NCBI RefSeq assembly: GCF_900116005.1
Contig: NZ_FOYI01000007.1
Span: forward strand, 62,001 to 126,000
DNA from: Poseidonocella sedimentorum
GTDB lineage: Bacteria; Pseudomonadota; Alphaproteobacteria; Rhodobacterales; Rhodobacteraceae
Direction of reading: 5' to 3'
Length of the DNA stretch: 64,000 nt
The first letter of the stretch is position 1. Each line of letters starts with the position of its first letter. Shown here in pieces: positions 51,765 to 60,751 of the stretch. Below the pieces are notes generated by a model. That model had not been told where the DNA came from. It searched no databases and was given only the letters and a program-made list of their open reading frames with translations. A program made the translations under genes and the position numbers.

Positions 51765-52649
51765 ATGACCATGCAAAGACCGTTCCTCGCCGCTTCCGCC
51801 CACCGCCGAATCGCGGGCGCCTTGTTGCTCCTTCTCTTGCTCGGCTGGGGCGCGCTCGCCCCGCGCGGCGCCACCGCCGAGCCCGCACGAATCGTCGCGC
51901 TCGGCGGCACGGTGACGGAAATCGTCCATGCGCTCGGCGCAGGAGACCGGCTGGTCGCGCGCGACACCACCTCGACCTTCCCGCCCGAGGCGCGCGCGTT
52001 GCCCGACGTGGGCTACCTGCGCCGCCTCTCGCCCGAAGGCGTGCTCTCCGTCGCGCCCGATCTCATCCTCGCCACCGACGGCGCCGGGCCGGTCGAGACG
52101 ATCGACGTGCTCCGCGCCGCCGAGACCGGCTTCGTCTCCGTGCCCGAGGGCTACACCCCCGACGCGATCGCCGAAAAGATCGCGGTGATCGGCGCGGCTC
52201 TTGGCCGGCCCGACGCGGCGGAGGCGCTCATGGCCGAGGTTGCGGCCGGGTTCGCGGCGCTTGGTGAGGCCCCGGCCCCGGCGCGCCGCGTGATGTTCAT
52301 CCTCTCGGCCCAGGGCGGGCGGCTGATGGTCGCGGGCGCCGACACCGGCGCGGACGGGCTCATCGCACTCGCGGGCGGGACCAACGTCTTCGCCGGGCTG
52401 GAGGGCTACAAGCCAGTGAGCGACGAGGCGGTGATCGCCGCCGCGCCGGACCTCATTCTGCTGATGGAGACGGGGCCGCAGCACGGGCTCGATGACGCCG
52501 CACTGCTCGCCCTGCCCGCGCTCGCCAGCACGCCCGCCGGGCGGTCCGGGGCCATTCTGCGCATGGACGGGTTGCTCGCCACCGGTTTCGGCCCGCGCAC
52601 GCCGCAGGCCGTCCGGACCCTTCGCAGCGCGCTTGCCGGGATCGGCTGA
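51765..52649 (+). CDS. hmuT: Periplasmic heme-binding protein HmuT
   Basis: 294 aa from the ATG at 51765; a longer frame from 51177 crosses the promoter region and is rejected. A signal peptide (GALLLLLLLGWGALAP) is followed by a class III binding-protein fold: IVALGGTVTEIVHALGAGDRLV and LPDVGYLRRLSPEGVLS, whose Tyr84 corresponds to the heme-ligand tyrosine of ShuT/PhuT-type proteins. It passes heme to HmuU. No hmuS heme-degradation gene is seen nearby. Confidence 0.92.
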   Translation: MTMQRPFLAASAHRRIAGALLLLLLLGWGALAPRGATAEPARIVALGGTVTEIVHALGAGDRLVARDTTSTFPPEARALPDVGYLRRLSPEGVLSVAPDLILATDGAGPVETIDVLRAAETGFVSVPEGYTPDAIAEKIAVIGAALGRPDAAEALMAEVAAGFAALGEAPAPARRVMFILSAQGGRLMVAGADTGADGLIALAGGTNVFAGLEGYKPVSDEAVIAAAPDLILLMETGPQHGLDDAALLALPALASTPAGRSGAILRMDGLLATGFGPRTPQAVRTLRSALAGIG

Positions 52650-52672
52650 GGCAAACGGCGGCAGACAGGACA

Positions 52673-53743
52673 ATGGATCAGCCCCAACCCGAGCGGCGCG
52701 CTCCCGGCGACCGGCGCGCCCGCGCCCGGCGGCTCATCGCTGCGTTGGTGGTCCTGCTGCTCGCGGTCGCGACGGCGAGCCTCGCCATCGGGGCCACCGG
52801 GACATCCCTCTCCTCGGCGCTGCTCGGCTGGCTCCGCGGCGCGGCGCCGAGCCCCGCCGAGGCGCTCATCCTGTGGGATATTCGCGCGCCGCGCACTGTG
52901 ATGGGGATGCTGGTGGGCGCCGCGCTGGCGGTCTCCGGCGCGGTGCTGCAAGGGCTCTTTCGCAATCCACTGGCCGATCCCGGGCTGATCGGGATCAGCG
53001 CGGGCGCCGCGCTCGGGGCCATTTCCGCGATCGTTCTGGGCGGGCTGCTGCCGCCCGCGCTCTTTGCCGTGGCCGGGGCCTGGCTCGTGCCGCTCGCGGC
53101 CTTTGCCGGCGGGCTCGGCGCGACGGTCCTGCTCTATCGCCTCTCGACCCGCGGGGGCCAGACCTCCATCGCGGTCATGCTGCTGGCCGGCATCGCGCTG
53201 GCCGCCCTCGCCGCCGCGCTCTCCGGCATCCTCATCTTCATGGCCAATGACGCCCAGCTGCGCGATCTGACCTTCTGGCAACTGGGTTCACTCTCGGGCG
53301 CCACATGGGCCAAGGTCTTCGCCGCGGCGCCGCTCATCCTCGCCGGGCTCCTCGCCGCGCCCATGCTCGCGCGCGCGCTCAACGCGCTGGCGCTCGGCGA
53401 GGCGGCGGCAGCGCATCTGGGCATCCGGGTCCAGCGGATGAAATCCATGGCCGTCGTCTCCGTGGCGGCGGCGGTGGGCGCGGCGGTGGCGGTCTCGGGC
53501 GGAATCGGCTTCATCGGCATCGTCGTGCCCCACCTGCTGCGCCTCGCGATGGGCCCCGATCACCGCTTCCTGCTGCCCGCCGCCGCGCTTTTCGGCGCGT
53601 CCCTCCTGCTCGGCGCGGACATGATCGCGCGGGTGATCGTCGCCCCGGCCGAACTACCCATCGGGATCGTCACCGCGATCCTCGGCGGGCCGTTCTTCCT
53701 GTGGCTCCTGCTGCGCAACCGAACATTGCTGGAGGGGAGCTGA
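52673..53743 (+). CDS. hmuU: Heme ABC transporter permease HmuU
   Basis: 356 aa FecCD-type permease with about ten membrane helices. Typical stretches: RAPRTVMGMLVGAALAVSGA, LQGLFRNPLADPGLIGISAG, FWQLGSLSGATW, GIGFIGIVVPHLLRLAMGPDHR and ELPIGIVTAILGGPFFLWLL. It lies 23 bases after hmuT and overlaps the hmuV start by one base. Confidence 0.93.
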   Translation: MDQPQPERRAPGDRRARARRLIAALVVLLLAVATASLAIGATGTSLSSALLGWLRGAAPSPAEALILWDIRAPRTVMGMLVGAALAVSGAVLQGLFRNPLADPGLIGISAGAALGAISAIVLGGLLPPALFAVAGAWLVPLAAFAGGLGATVLLYRLSTRGGQTSIAVMLLAGIALAALAAALSGILIFMANDAQLRDLTFWQLGSLSGATWAKVFAAAPLILAGLLAAPMLARALNALALGEAAAAHLGIRVQRMKSMAVVSVAAAVGAAVAVSGGIGFIGIVVPHLLRLAMGPDHRFLLPAAALFGASLLLGADMIARVIVAPAELPIGIVTAILGGPFFLWLLLRNRTLLEGS

Positions 53744-54534
53744 TGATCGAAGCCCGCGACCTCCGCGTGACCCTCGCCCGGCGCGAGATCCTGCGCGGCG
53801 CCGACATCATCGCCCGGGCCGGCGAGGTGACCTGCATTGTCGGGCCCAACGGGTCGGGCAAGACGACGCTGCTGCGCGCGCTCACCGGGGAGATCAAGGC
53901 GGAGGGCGAGATCCGGCTCGACGGCCAACCGCTCGACCGGCTCTCCCCCACCGATCTCGCCACCCGCCGCGCCGTGCTGCCGCAAGCGGCGCGCATCGCC
54001 TTTCCCTTCACCGTGCTGGAAGTGGTCCGTCTGGGGCTTCTCGCGTCACCGGAGCCCGACGAGGCCCTGCCCGCCGCCGCCCTCGCCGCGGTCGGGCTCG
54101 CGGGGTTCGAAGGGCGGTTCTACCACGCGCTCTCGGGCGGGGAGCAACAGCGCTGCCAGCTTGCCCGCGTGCTGGTGCAAGGCTGGGAGCCGGTGGTGGC
54201 CGGACGCCCGCGCTGGCTCTTTCTCGATGAGCCCGTCGCCGCGCTCGACATCGGCCACCAACTTGCCGTGATGCGCATTGCCGAAGACTATGCCGCGCGC
54301 GGCGGCGGGGTGGTCGCGGTCATGCACGATCTGAACCTCACGGCGATGTTCGCCCGCTCCGTCGCGCTGGTCGAAGCCGGGCGGATCACCGCGCAGGGCA
54401 GCGCCTCAGAGGTCCTGACCACCGAGCGGCTCAGCCGCGCCTATGGCTGCCACCTGCCGGTGGGCGCGGTCCCCGAAGGCGGCGACCGGCCCTTCCTTCT
54501 GCCCCACGGCGCGCGCCCGCCGCGCGCCGTCTGA
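53743..54534 (+). CDS. hmuV: Heme ABC transporter ATP-binding protein HmuV
   Basis: 263 aa. Walker A GPNGSGKTT, signature LSGGEQQRCQLARVL, Walker B WLFLDEPVAALD and the switch in VMHDLNLTA are intact. HmuV-type features include QAARIAFPFTVLEVV and the insertion GWEPVVAGRPRWLF before Walker B. It powers heme import. The start is the ATG overlapping the hmuU stop; the upstream extension lies inside hmuU. Confidence 0.93.
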   Translation: MIEARDLRVTLARREILRGADIIARAGEVTCIVGPNGSGKTTLLRALTGEIKAEGEIRLDGQPLDRLSPTDLATRRAVLPQAARIAFPFTVLEVVRLGLLASPEPDEALPAAALAAVGLAGFEGRFYHALSGGEQQRCQLARVLVQGWEPVVAGRPRWLFLDEPVAALDIGHQLAVMRIAEDYAARGGGVVAVMHDLNLTAMFARSVALVEAGRITAQGSASEVLTTERLSRAYGCHLPVGAVPEGGDRPFLLPHGARPPRAV

Positions 54535-54551
54535 GGGCTGTCGCCTGAGGC

Positions 54552-56561
54552 TCAGAACGCGAGGCTCACGCTGAGATCCACGCTGCGCCCCGGCATCGGC
54601 ATCTCGATCGGGTAGATGTGATAGCTCTCGTCAAAGGCGTTGGCGACGCCGAGCCGGACCGTGCTGCCCTCCAGCGGGCCGGAGAGCGGGGTGTAGGCAG
54701 CATAGAGATCGACCGTGCGATAGGCCTCGCCTTCGGCCTCGACATCGGCGTTGATGAACCGGTGCTCGGCGGCGAAGGTGGCCAGCGCGCCAAGCTCCCA
54801 CTCGGCGCTCGGGCGCAGCCCCGCGCTGATCGTCAGACGGTCCTGCGGCAGCGAGGCGATGTAGTCGTTGTCGCTCTCCCCCCGCGCCAGCGAGAGGCCC
54901 GCCCCGGCGAACCACGCGCCCGCATCATAGCTCAGCTCGGCCTCCAGCCCGTAGAGCTCGCCATCGACATTGACGGTGGTCGTCTCGGTGGCCCCTACCG
55001 TCTGCTCGACGAAGTTCTTCACATCCGCATGATAGGCGCTGATCGCAAAACTGAGCCGGTCCTCGGGGCGCCAGATCCCCTGATCCTCGAACCGCAACCC
55101 GAGCTCGATCTGGGTCGACTCCTCGGGCTTGAGGTCCGGGTTCGGGATGAAGAGGTTGGTGATGGTGAGCGGCGGCAGGAAGGGCCCGCGCGGGATGCTG
55201 AAGGAGAAATGCTCGCCCTCGTTGTACATCTCGGTCATCGACGGCGCGCGGAAGGCGCGGGCGACGTTGCCGTAGAGCTGGAGCGTCTCGGTCGGACGGT
55301 AGCTCAGCCCGAGGCGCGGCGACCAGAACCCGTCGCTCGTCTCCTCCAGCGCGCTGTTGCCCGGATCACGCGCATAATGATCATAGCGCAGCCCGGCGAT
55401 CACATCGAGCGCCTCGCTGACGCCGAAGGTCGCCTCGGCGAACCCGGCCATCGTCGTGGCCTCGGAGGAGGGGAAACTCGCCCGCTCGGCCCCGTCGCGG
55501 GTGGCCTCCTGACTGTCCCGCGCCATCTCGATCCCGTAGACAATATCGACCGGCACGCCGATGTCCGCATGGGCGCGGTTGATGATCTCAAGGCCGAGCG
55601 TCTCGTAACGGGTCTCGTCCAGCCGCGGCGCCTCGACCCGATCCTCGGTGATCTCAAGGGTTTCGCTGTAGAGCAGCACCGACAGGTCCAGCATGTCGGA
55701 CCCCTCGGGCACATAGTCCCAGCTCAGGCGCACCCGCTCGTCGCGCGCGTCCCGCGCCACCAACGGGCGGTCGGAGGCGACGAACTGGTCCGGCGCCGAG
55801 GCGGTCAGCTCGTCATCCTCATAGAGCCCGTAGCTGAGCTCGAACCGGCTGTCTGCCGTGGGCTCGATCCCGAGCTTGAGCATCCCGCCGGACTGTTCGA
55901 AGGCGCTGTAGGGTATGGTCTCGCCCCCGCCGGCCTCAAGATCCTCGCCCGCTTCGCGCGTGCTCAGGCTGAGCAGCGCATCGACCGTGCCCCAGTCCGC
56001 AAAGACCGTGCCGGCGGCGCTGCGCTGGTCGCCGTTGGAGCCGTAACCGAGGCTGAGCCGCGCGCCGATGGCCTCGCCCGGGGCCAGAAGGTCCGCCGGA
56101 TCGTAGGTCTCGATCGAGATCACGCCCCCGAGCGCGCCCGAGCCATAGAGCGTCGAGCCGCCGCCGCGCACCACCTCGACGCGTTTGATCAGCGCCGGAT
56201 CGACGAAGAACCGGCCGCGGTGGCCCTGGTTGAAGTTGAAGCGCCCGCCGTCGAGGCGCAGCAAGACGCGCTCGCCGTTGAAGCCGCGGATGTTGGGTTC
56301 CTGCGCGAAAGGGCGCGGGCCGCCGCCGATGGTCAGGCCCGGAATGTCGTTGATCAGCGCGGCGAAGGAGCCCGCCAGCTTGGCCTCCAGATCTTCGGCC
56401 TCGCGCGCCGAGACCGCCACGGGTGTCTCCAGCACCGCCCGATCGTCGCGCAGCGCGCTGCTGATCTCCACCGGATCGAGGGTGATGGCGGCGTCCTGCG
56501 CGGCCAGGGCCGAAGCGGTGCCCGCCAGAGCGGTGGTGAGTGTGAGAATGCGCGAAATCAT
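54552..56561 (-). CDS. TonB-dependent heme receptor (HmuR/PhuR type)
   Basis: 669 aa outer-membrane receptor with a signal peptide (TALAGTASALAAQ). Plug domain: PNIRGFNGERVLLRLDGGR and VEVVRGGGSTLYGSGALGGV. The heme-receptor signature is present: FRAP in VARAFRAPSMTEMYNEG, then NPDL in IPNPDLKPEES, with a histidine (GEHFSF) in the loop between, as in known heme receptors. It ends in a phenylalanine (SLAF). Convergent with hmuV, 17 bases apart. Confidence 0.92.
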   Translation of the reverse strand: MISRILTLTTALAGTASALAAQDAAITLDPVEISSALRDDRAVLETPVAVSAREAEDLEAKLAGSFAALINDIPGLTIGGGPRPFAQEPNIRGFNGERVLLRLDGGRFNFNQGHRGRFFVDPALIKRVEVVRGGGSTLYGSGALGGVISIETYDPADLLAPGEAIGARLSLGYGSNGDQRSAAGTVFADWGTVDALLSLSTREAGEDLEAGGGETIPYSAFEQSGGMLKLGIEPTADSRFELSYGLYEDDELTASAPDQFVASDRPLVARDARDERVRLSWDYVPEGSDMLDLSVLLYSETLEITEDRVEAPRLDETRYETLGLEIINRAHADIGVPVDIVYGIEMARDSQEATRDGAERASFPSSEATTMAGFAEATFGVSEALDVIAGLRYDHYARDPGNSALEETSDGFWSPRLGLSYRPTETLQLYGNVARAFRAPSMTEMYNEGEHFSFSIPRGPFLPPLTITNLFIPNPDLKPEESTQIELGLRFEDQGIWRPEDRLSFAISAYHADVKNFVEQTVGATETTTVNVDGELYGLEAELSYDAGAWFAGAGLSLARGESDNDYIASLPQDRLTISAGLRPSAEWELGALATFAAEHRFINADVEAEGEAYRTVDLYAAYTPLSGPLEGSTVRLGVANAFDESYHIYPIEMPMPGRSVDLSVSLAF

Positions 56562-56639
56562 GGAGCCCCCCGAGGCTATTGGTCCGAAAACGCTGGCCTG
56601 CCGGGAGGGTGGGTCGCGATGGGTCTCGCTTAGAATTTA

Positions 56640-56654
56640 TTACTTAAACTGTCA
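56640..56654. promoter_or_regulatory. Near-match iron box over the heme-receptor promoter
   Basis: On the minus strand TGACAGTTTAAGTAA (TGA-N9-TAA, one base off the iron-box consensus) overlaps an excellent -35 TTGACA, with a weak -10 TAAGCG 17 bases further. It lies 79 bases before the receptor start, fitting iron-repressed expression. Confidence 0.5.
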
Positions 56655-56697
56655 AGATTAGCTTGCGGGGTCGGGGAGGCCCCTCACGCGCGCCTAG

Positions 56698-56725
56698 CGG
56701 CCGCCCCCTCGACAGGCGGCGGCCG
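56698..56725 (-). terminator. Hairpin after the alcohol dehydrogenase gene
   Basis: An 8-bp perfect stem (CGGCCGCC / GGCGGCCG) lies 10 bases past the stop of the minus-strand operon, close to the heme-receptor promoter. It has no T-run but is well placed to end the right-hand operon. Confidence 0.45.
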
Positions 56726-56734
56726 AACGGTGGA

Positions 56735-57886
56735 TCAGAGCAGCGCTTCGATCAGGGCGCGGGTGTTCTCGGCGGTCATCTCCACCGGGTTGCCGCCGGT
56801 GCTCGGATCGCGCAGCGCGGCGGCGGTGAGCGCGTCGATGTCGGGATCGGTCACGCCGAGCGCGGTGAGGGTCTTGGGGATCTTGAACCCCGCGTTGAAC
56901 TCACCGACGAAGGCGCAGAACCCGTCGAACCCGCCGTCGATCCCCAGATACCCCGCCGCCGCGTCGAACCGGTCGCGGATCGCCGCGGCGTTGAACTTCA
57001 GCACCTGCGGCATGCAGACGGCATTCGTCGTCCCGTGGTGGGTGTTGTAGATCGCACCGATGGGGTGCGAGATCGCGTGGATCGCGCCGAGCCCCTTCTG
57101 GAAGGCGGTCGCCCCCATGGCGGCGGCGCTCATCATCTGGGCCCGCGCCTCAAGATCGGCCCCGTCCGCATAGGCGCGCGGCAGGAACTCCTTGACGATG
57201 CGCATCCCCTCCAGCGCCATGCCCTGGCTCATCGGGTGATAATGCGGCGAGGAATAGGCCTCGACGCAATGGGCAAAGGCATCGAGCCCGGTGCCCGCGG
57301 TGATGAAGGGCGGCATGCCCCGGGTCAGCTCGGCGTCGCAGATAACCTGCAGGGGCAGCATCTTGGGGTGGAAGATGATCTTCTTCTCATGGGTCGCGGA
57401 ATTGCTGATCACCGAGGCGCGGCCCACTTCCGAGCCGGTCCCGGCGGTGGTCGGCACGGCGACGATCGGGTGAATCCCGTCCGGGTCCGCGCGGGTCCAC
57501 CAGTCGCCGACATCCTCGAAATCCCACAGGGGGCGCGCCTGTCCCGCCATGAAGGCGAGCGTCTTGGCAAGGTCCAGCCCCGAGCCGCCGCCAAAGGCGA
57601 TGACCCCGTCATAGCCGCCCTCGCGGTAGACCTTGAGCCCGGCCTCGACGTTGAGATCGCTGGGGTTGGCATCAACCTCCGAGAAGATCGCGCGGCCAAA
57701 GCCCGCCGCCTCGACCAGATCGAGCGTGCGGGTGGTGATCTCCATCGACGCAAGGCCGCGGTCCGTCACGAGGAGCGGTCTGGTGATCCCCGCCGCCTTG
57801 AGGGCCGCGCCGATCTCGGCGATCCGGCCCGCGCCGAAACGGATGGTGGTGGGATAGCTCCAGTTGCCGACAAGCTGCATGGTCAT
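56735..57886 (-). CDS. Iron-containing alcohol dehydrogenase
   Basis: 383 aa from the ATG at 57886, overlapping the aldehyde dehydrogenase stop. Group III NAD(P)-dependent dehydrogenase: FGGGSGLDLAKTLAF (nucleotide and Asp ligand region), PTTAGTGSEVGRASVI and the metal-binding histidines in LDAFAHCVEAY, GAIHAISHPIGAIYNTHHG. It would oxidise an alcohol group to an aldehyde, which the next enzyme upstream could oxidise further. Last gene of the operon. Confidence 0.92.
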   Translation of the reverse strand: MTMQLVGNWSYPTTIRFGAGRIAEIGAALKAAGITRPLLVTDRGLASMEITTRTLDLVEAAGFGRAIFSEVDANPSDLNVEAGLKVYREGGYDGVIAFGGGSGLDLAKTLAFMAGQARPLWDFEDVGDWWTRADPDGIHPIVAVPTTAGTGSEVGRASVISNSATHEKKIIFHPKMLPLQVICDAELTRGMPPFITAGTGLDAFAHCVEAYSSPHYHPMSQGMALEGMRIVKEFLPRAYADGADLEARAQMMSAAAMGATAFQKGLGAIHAISHPIGAIYNTHHGTTNAVCMPQVLKFNAAAIRDRFDAAAGYLGIDGGFDGFCAFVGEFNAGFKIPKTLTALGVTDPDIDALTAAALRDPSTGGNPVEMTAENTRALIEALL

Positions 57887-59259
57887 GCCTTCTTCAAGTG
57901 GTAGGATTTCGGTCGGGTCAGCGCCTGATAGCCCAGCTCCGACAGCCCCGCCCCGCGGCCGGTGTCCTTGCAGCCCGTCCAGCAGAGCGCCGGGTCGAGA
58001 TAGTCGCAGCGGTTGAGGAAGACGGTCCCGGTCTCCAGCCGATCCCCGAGCCGCTCGGCGGCCTCGGCGTCCTTGGTGTAGATCGCCGCCGTCAGGCCGA
58101 ACTGGCAATCGTTCATCAGCGCGATGGCCGCCTCGTCATCCTTGACCGGCATGATGCCGACCACCGGGCCGAAGCTCTCGTCGCGCATGACGCGCATGTC
58201 GTGGGTGACGTCCGTGAAGATCTGCGGCGTCAGGTACGCCCCGCCGTCATCGGCCGCCATGGTCTCGATATGGGCCTTGGCCCCGGCCTCCAGCGCCTCG
58301 GAGATCTGGGCCCGGACTTCCCGCGCAAAGCGCACGTTCGCCATCGGCCCGATCGTGGTCTCCGTGTCCAGCGGATTGCCGAGCACCTGCGCCTTGACCC
58401 AGGCCACGGCCTTCTCGACGAAGGCGTCGAAAAGGCTCTCGTGCACGTAGATCCGCTCCATCCCGCAGCAGCATTGCCCGGCGTTGAAAAACGCGCCGTC
58501 CATCAGCCCGTCCACCGCCGCATCCAGATCGGCGTCCGCCCGGACATAGCCCGGATCCTTGCCGCCGAGCTCCGTCGTCACCGGCAAGAAGGTCCCCGCC
58601 GCGGCCTGCTCCATCGCGCGGCCACCACCGACGGAGCCGGTGAAATTGACGAAATCGACCGCGCGCTCGGCGATCAGCGCGCCGGTGGTGTCGTGATCGA
58701 GCACGAGGTTCTGCATCACGTCCTCGGGCACGCCCGCCGCGTGGAACGCCTCGGCCAGCCGCTCGCCGACCTGCAGCGTTTGAGCCGCGTGTTTTAGGAT
58801 GACGGTGTTGCCGGCGATGAGCGCGGGCGCGATGGTGTTGATCGCGGTCATGTAGGGATAGTTCCAGGGCGCGATGACCAGAACCGTGCCCCAGGGCACG
58901 CGCTTGATCATGCGGCGGAACGCGCCGCTGTCCTCGACCATCGTCGGCGCGAGGCTCTCGCTTGCGATCTTCGCCATGTAATCGACGCGCTCCTTGAACC
59001 CGCCGAATTCGCCGCCGTAGCGGACCGGGCGGCCCATCTGGTGGGCCAGTTCCAGCGCCATGCGGTCGGTCGTCTCGCCGACGATTTCCGCCGCGCGCAT
59101 CACCAGCGCGATGCGCTCCTCAAGCGGCCGCGCGTCCCAGGCCGGCTGCGCCGCTTTCGCGCGTGCGGCAGCGGCGAAGCCCTCCTCCTTGGAGAGCACG
59201 TCGCGGGTGAGATAGACCGATCCGTCGACCGGCGAGATGAGTTCAACAGTCTGTGCCAT
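57883..59259 (-). CDS. NAD(P)-dependent aldehyde dehydrogenase
   Basis: 458 aa. Aldehyde dehydrogenase superfamily with VIAPWNYPYMTAINT, NFTGSVGGGRAM, TTELGGKDPGYV (general-base Glu) and FFNAGQCCCGMERIYV holding the catalytic cysteine within a triple-Cys run; DESFGPVVGIMPV near the end. Its start is 2 bases after the ligase stop. In this cluster it may oxidise a gamma-glutamyl aminoaldehyde. Confidence 0.92.
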   Translation of the reverse strand: MAQTVELISPVDGSVYLTRDVLSKEEGFAAAARAKAAQPAWDARPLEERIALVMRAAEIVGETTDRMALELAHQMGRPVRYGGEFGGFKERVDYMAKIASESLAPTMVEDSGAFRRMIKRVPWGTVLVIAPWNYPYMTAINTIAPALIAGNTVILKHAAQTLQVGERLAEAFHAAGVPEDVMQNLVLDHDTTGALIAERAVDFVNFTGSVGGGRAMEQAAAGTFLPVTTELGGKDPGYVRADADLDAAVDGLMDGAFFNAGQCCCGMERIYVHESLFDAFVEKAVAWVKAQVLGNPLDTETTIGPMANVRFAREVRAQISEALEAGAKAHIETMAADDGGAYLTPQIFTDVTHDMRVMRDESFGPVVGIMPVKDDEAAIALMNDCQFGLTAAIYTKDAEAAERLGDRLETGTVFLNRCDYLDPALCWTGCKDTGRGAGLSELGYQALTRPKSYHLKKA

Positions 59260-59261
59260 GT

Positions 59262-60626
59262 TCAGGCCCTCTCGAAGCCGCGCTTGATTTCCCAGTCGGT
59301 CACGACGGCGTCGAACGCCTCCTGCTCGACCTCGGCGCAGCGGGTGTAATGATCAACGACCTCGGTGCCGAACTGCGCGCGCAACATCGCGGAGGCGCGC
59401 AGGGCATTGGTCGCCGCGGGCAAGCTATGGGGGATCTCGTCGATCTCGTCCATCGCATAGACATCGCCATTGACCGGGGGCTCAAGCTCCAGCCCCTCCT
59501 CGATGCCGCAGAGCCCCGCTGCGAGCTGGGCCGCGCAGGCGAGATAGGGGTTGATGTCCGAGCCCGGAATCCGGCACTCGATCCGCACGCCCTTGGTCCC
59601 GTCGCCCACGAGACGGTAGCCCGCGGTGCGGTTGTCGACCGACCAGGCGATCTTGGTCGGCGCGAAGGTTCCGGGCAGGAAGCGCTTGTAGCTATTGATG
59701 TAGGGCGCGAGGAAAAAGGTCACGTCGGCGGAGTATTTCAAGAGCCCCGCGATGTAGGATTTGAGCGTCTCCGACATGGCCAGATCGGCCGCGCCGTCGT
59801 GAAACGCATTCGCACCATCCTTGAAGAGCGACTGGTGAATATGCGCCGCGCTGCCGACCTTCTTGTGATGCCATTTGGGCAGGAAGCTCGCCGCGTGGCC
59901 CTGTTGGTCGGCAATCTCCTTGACCGCCTGTTTCGCCAGCGTGTGGTGATCGGCGCAGGCGAGCGCGTCTGCATAGCGGATGTTGAGCTCCTCCTGCCCG
60001 GTCTCGGCCTCGCCCTTGGTGTTCTCGACCGGCACCCCGGCCTTCACCAGCAGGTTGCGGATGGGGCGCATCACGTGTTCTTCGCGGGTGGTCTGAAGGA
60101 TGTTGTAATCCTCGTTGTAGCCCGAAATCGGCGTGAGATCGCGAAAGCCGCCCCGGCGAATCTCGTCAAAGCTCTTCTCGAAGAGAAAGAATTCCAGCTC
60201 GGTCGCCATCATCGGCGTGAAGCCCATGGCTTCGGCGCGGGCGATCTGGGCCTTGAGGATCTGGCGCGGGGAATGGGGCACGGGTTCGTGGTTGTGGTGG
60301 TCGACCATGTCGCACAGCACCAGCGCCGTCCCCTCCAGCCAGGGCACGCGGCGCAGCGTGAACAGGTCCGGCTTCATGACGTAATCGCCGTAGCCCTTCT
60401 CCCAGCTCGACGCCACATAGCCCTCCGGCGTCGCCATCTCCAGATCGGTGGCCAGCAGGTAGTTGCAGCAATGGGTCTCCTCGTGGGCCGAGTCGAGGAA
60501 ATTCGAGACATGGAAGCGCTTGCCCATGAGCCGCCCCTGCATGTCGATCAGACAGACCAGAACGGTGTCGATCTCGTCATTCACGGCGGCATCGTTGAGC
60601 TCGTCGAGTGTCATCAGGCCAATCAT
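59262..60626 (-). CDS. Glutamine-synthetase-like gamma-glutamyl-amine ligase
   Basis: 454 aa. Member of the glutamine synthetase superfamily, of the group used to gamma-glutamylate amines (PuuA, IpuC, GlnA4-like). The metal and ATP sites are visible: MATELEFFLFEKS, KKVGSAAHIHQSLF, and RIECRIPGSDINPYLA. It joins glutamate to an amine using ATP. Its position with aldehyde and alcohol dehydrogenases, instead of nitrogen-regulation genes, argues against true glutamine synthesis. Preceded by a hairpin in the 125-base gap after dctP. Confidence 0.85.
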   Translation of the reverse strand: MIGLMTLDELNDAAVNDEIDTVLVCLIDMQGRLMGKRFHVSNFLDSAHEETHCCNYLLATDLEMATPEGYVASSWEKGYGDYVMKPDLFTLRRVPWLEGTALVLCDMVDHHNHEPVPHSPRQILKAQIARAEAMGFTPMMATELEFFLFEKSFDEIRRGGFRDLTPISGYNEDYNILQTTREEHVMRPIRNLLVKAGVPVENTKGEAETGQEELNIRYADALACADHHTLAKQAVKEIADQQGHAASFLPKWHHKKVGSAAHIHQSLFKDGANAFHDGAADLAMSETLKSYIAGLLKYSADVTFFLAPYINSYKRFLPGTFAPTKIAWSVDNRTAGYRLVGDGTKGVRIECRIPGSDINPYLACAAQLAAGLCGIEEGLELEPPVNGDVYAMDEIDEIPHSLPAATNALRASAMLRAQFGTEVVDHYTRCAEVEQEAFDAVVTDWEIKRGFERA

Positions 60627-60696
60627 CGGGGCATCTCCTCCGGGCGGGTCGTCTGGCCCCGGTCGCGGCGGCGGGGGCCGATGTCATGTCGGATCG

Positions 60697-60727
60697 CCGG
60701 GCCCCGCGCATCTCTGCGGGGGCCCGG
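60697..60727 (-). terminator. Intercistronic hairpin between dctP and the ligase gene
   Basis: CCGGGCCCCGC pairs with GCGGGGGCCCGG (one bulged base) around an 8-base loop. It lies 24 bases after the dctP stop on the minus strand. No T-run, so it may stabilise the dctP message or partly terminate, as at the other dctP gene in this window. Confidence 0.45.
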
Positions 60728-60751
60728 ACGGGGTGGTCAGTGGCGCGGGGC

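Noticed and set aside
59262-60626. Housekeeping glutamine synthetase (glnA)
   Set aside because: The gene lies in a catabolic operon with dehydrogenases and a TRAP importer, with no glnB or ntr neighbours; the gamma-glutamyl-amine ligase group fits better.
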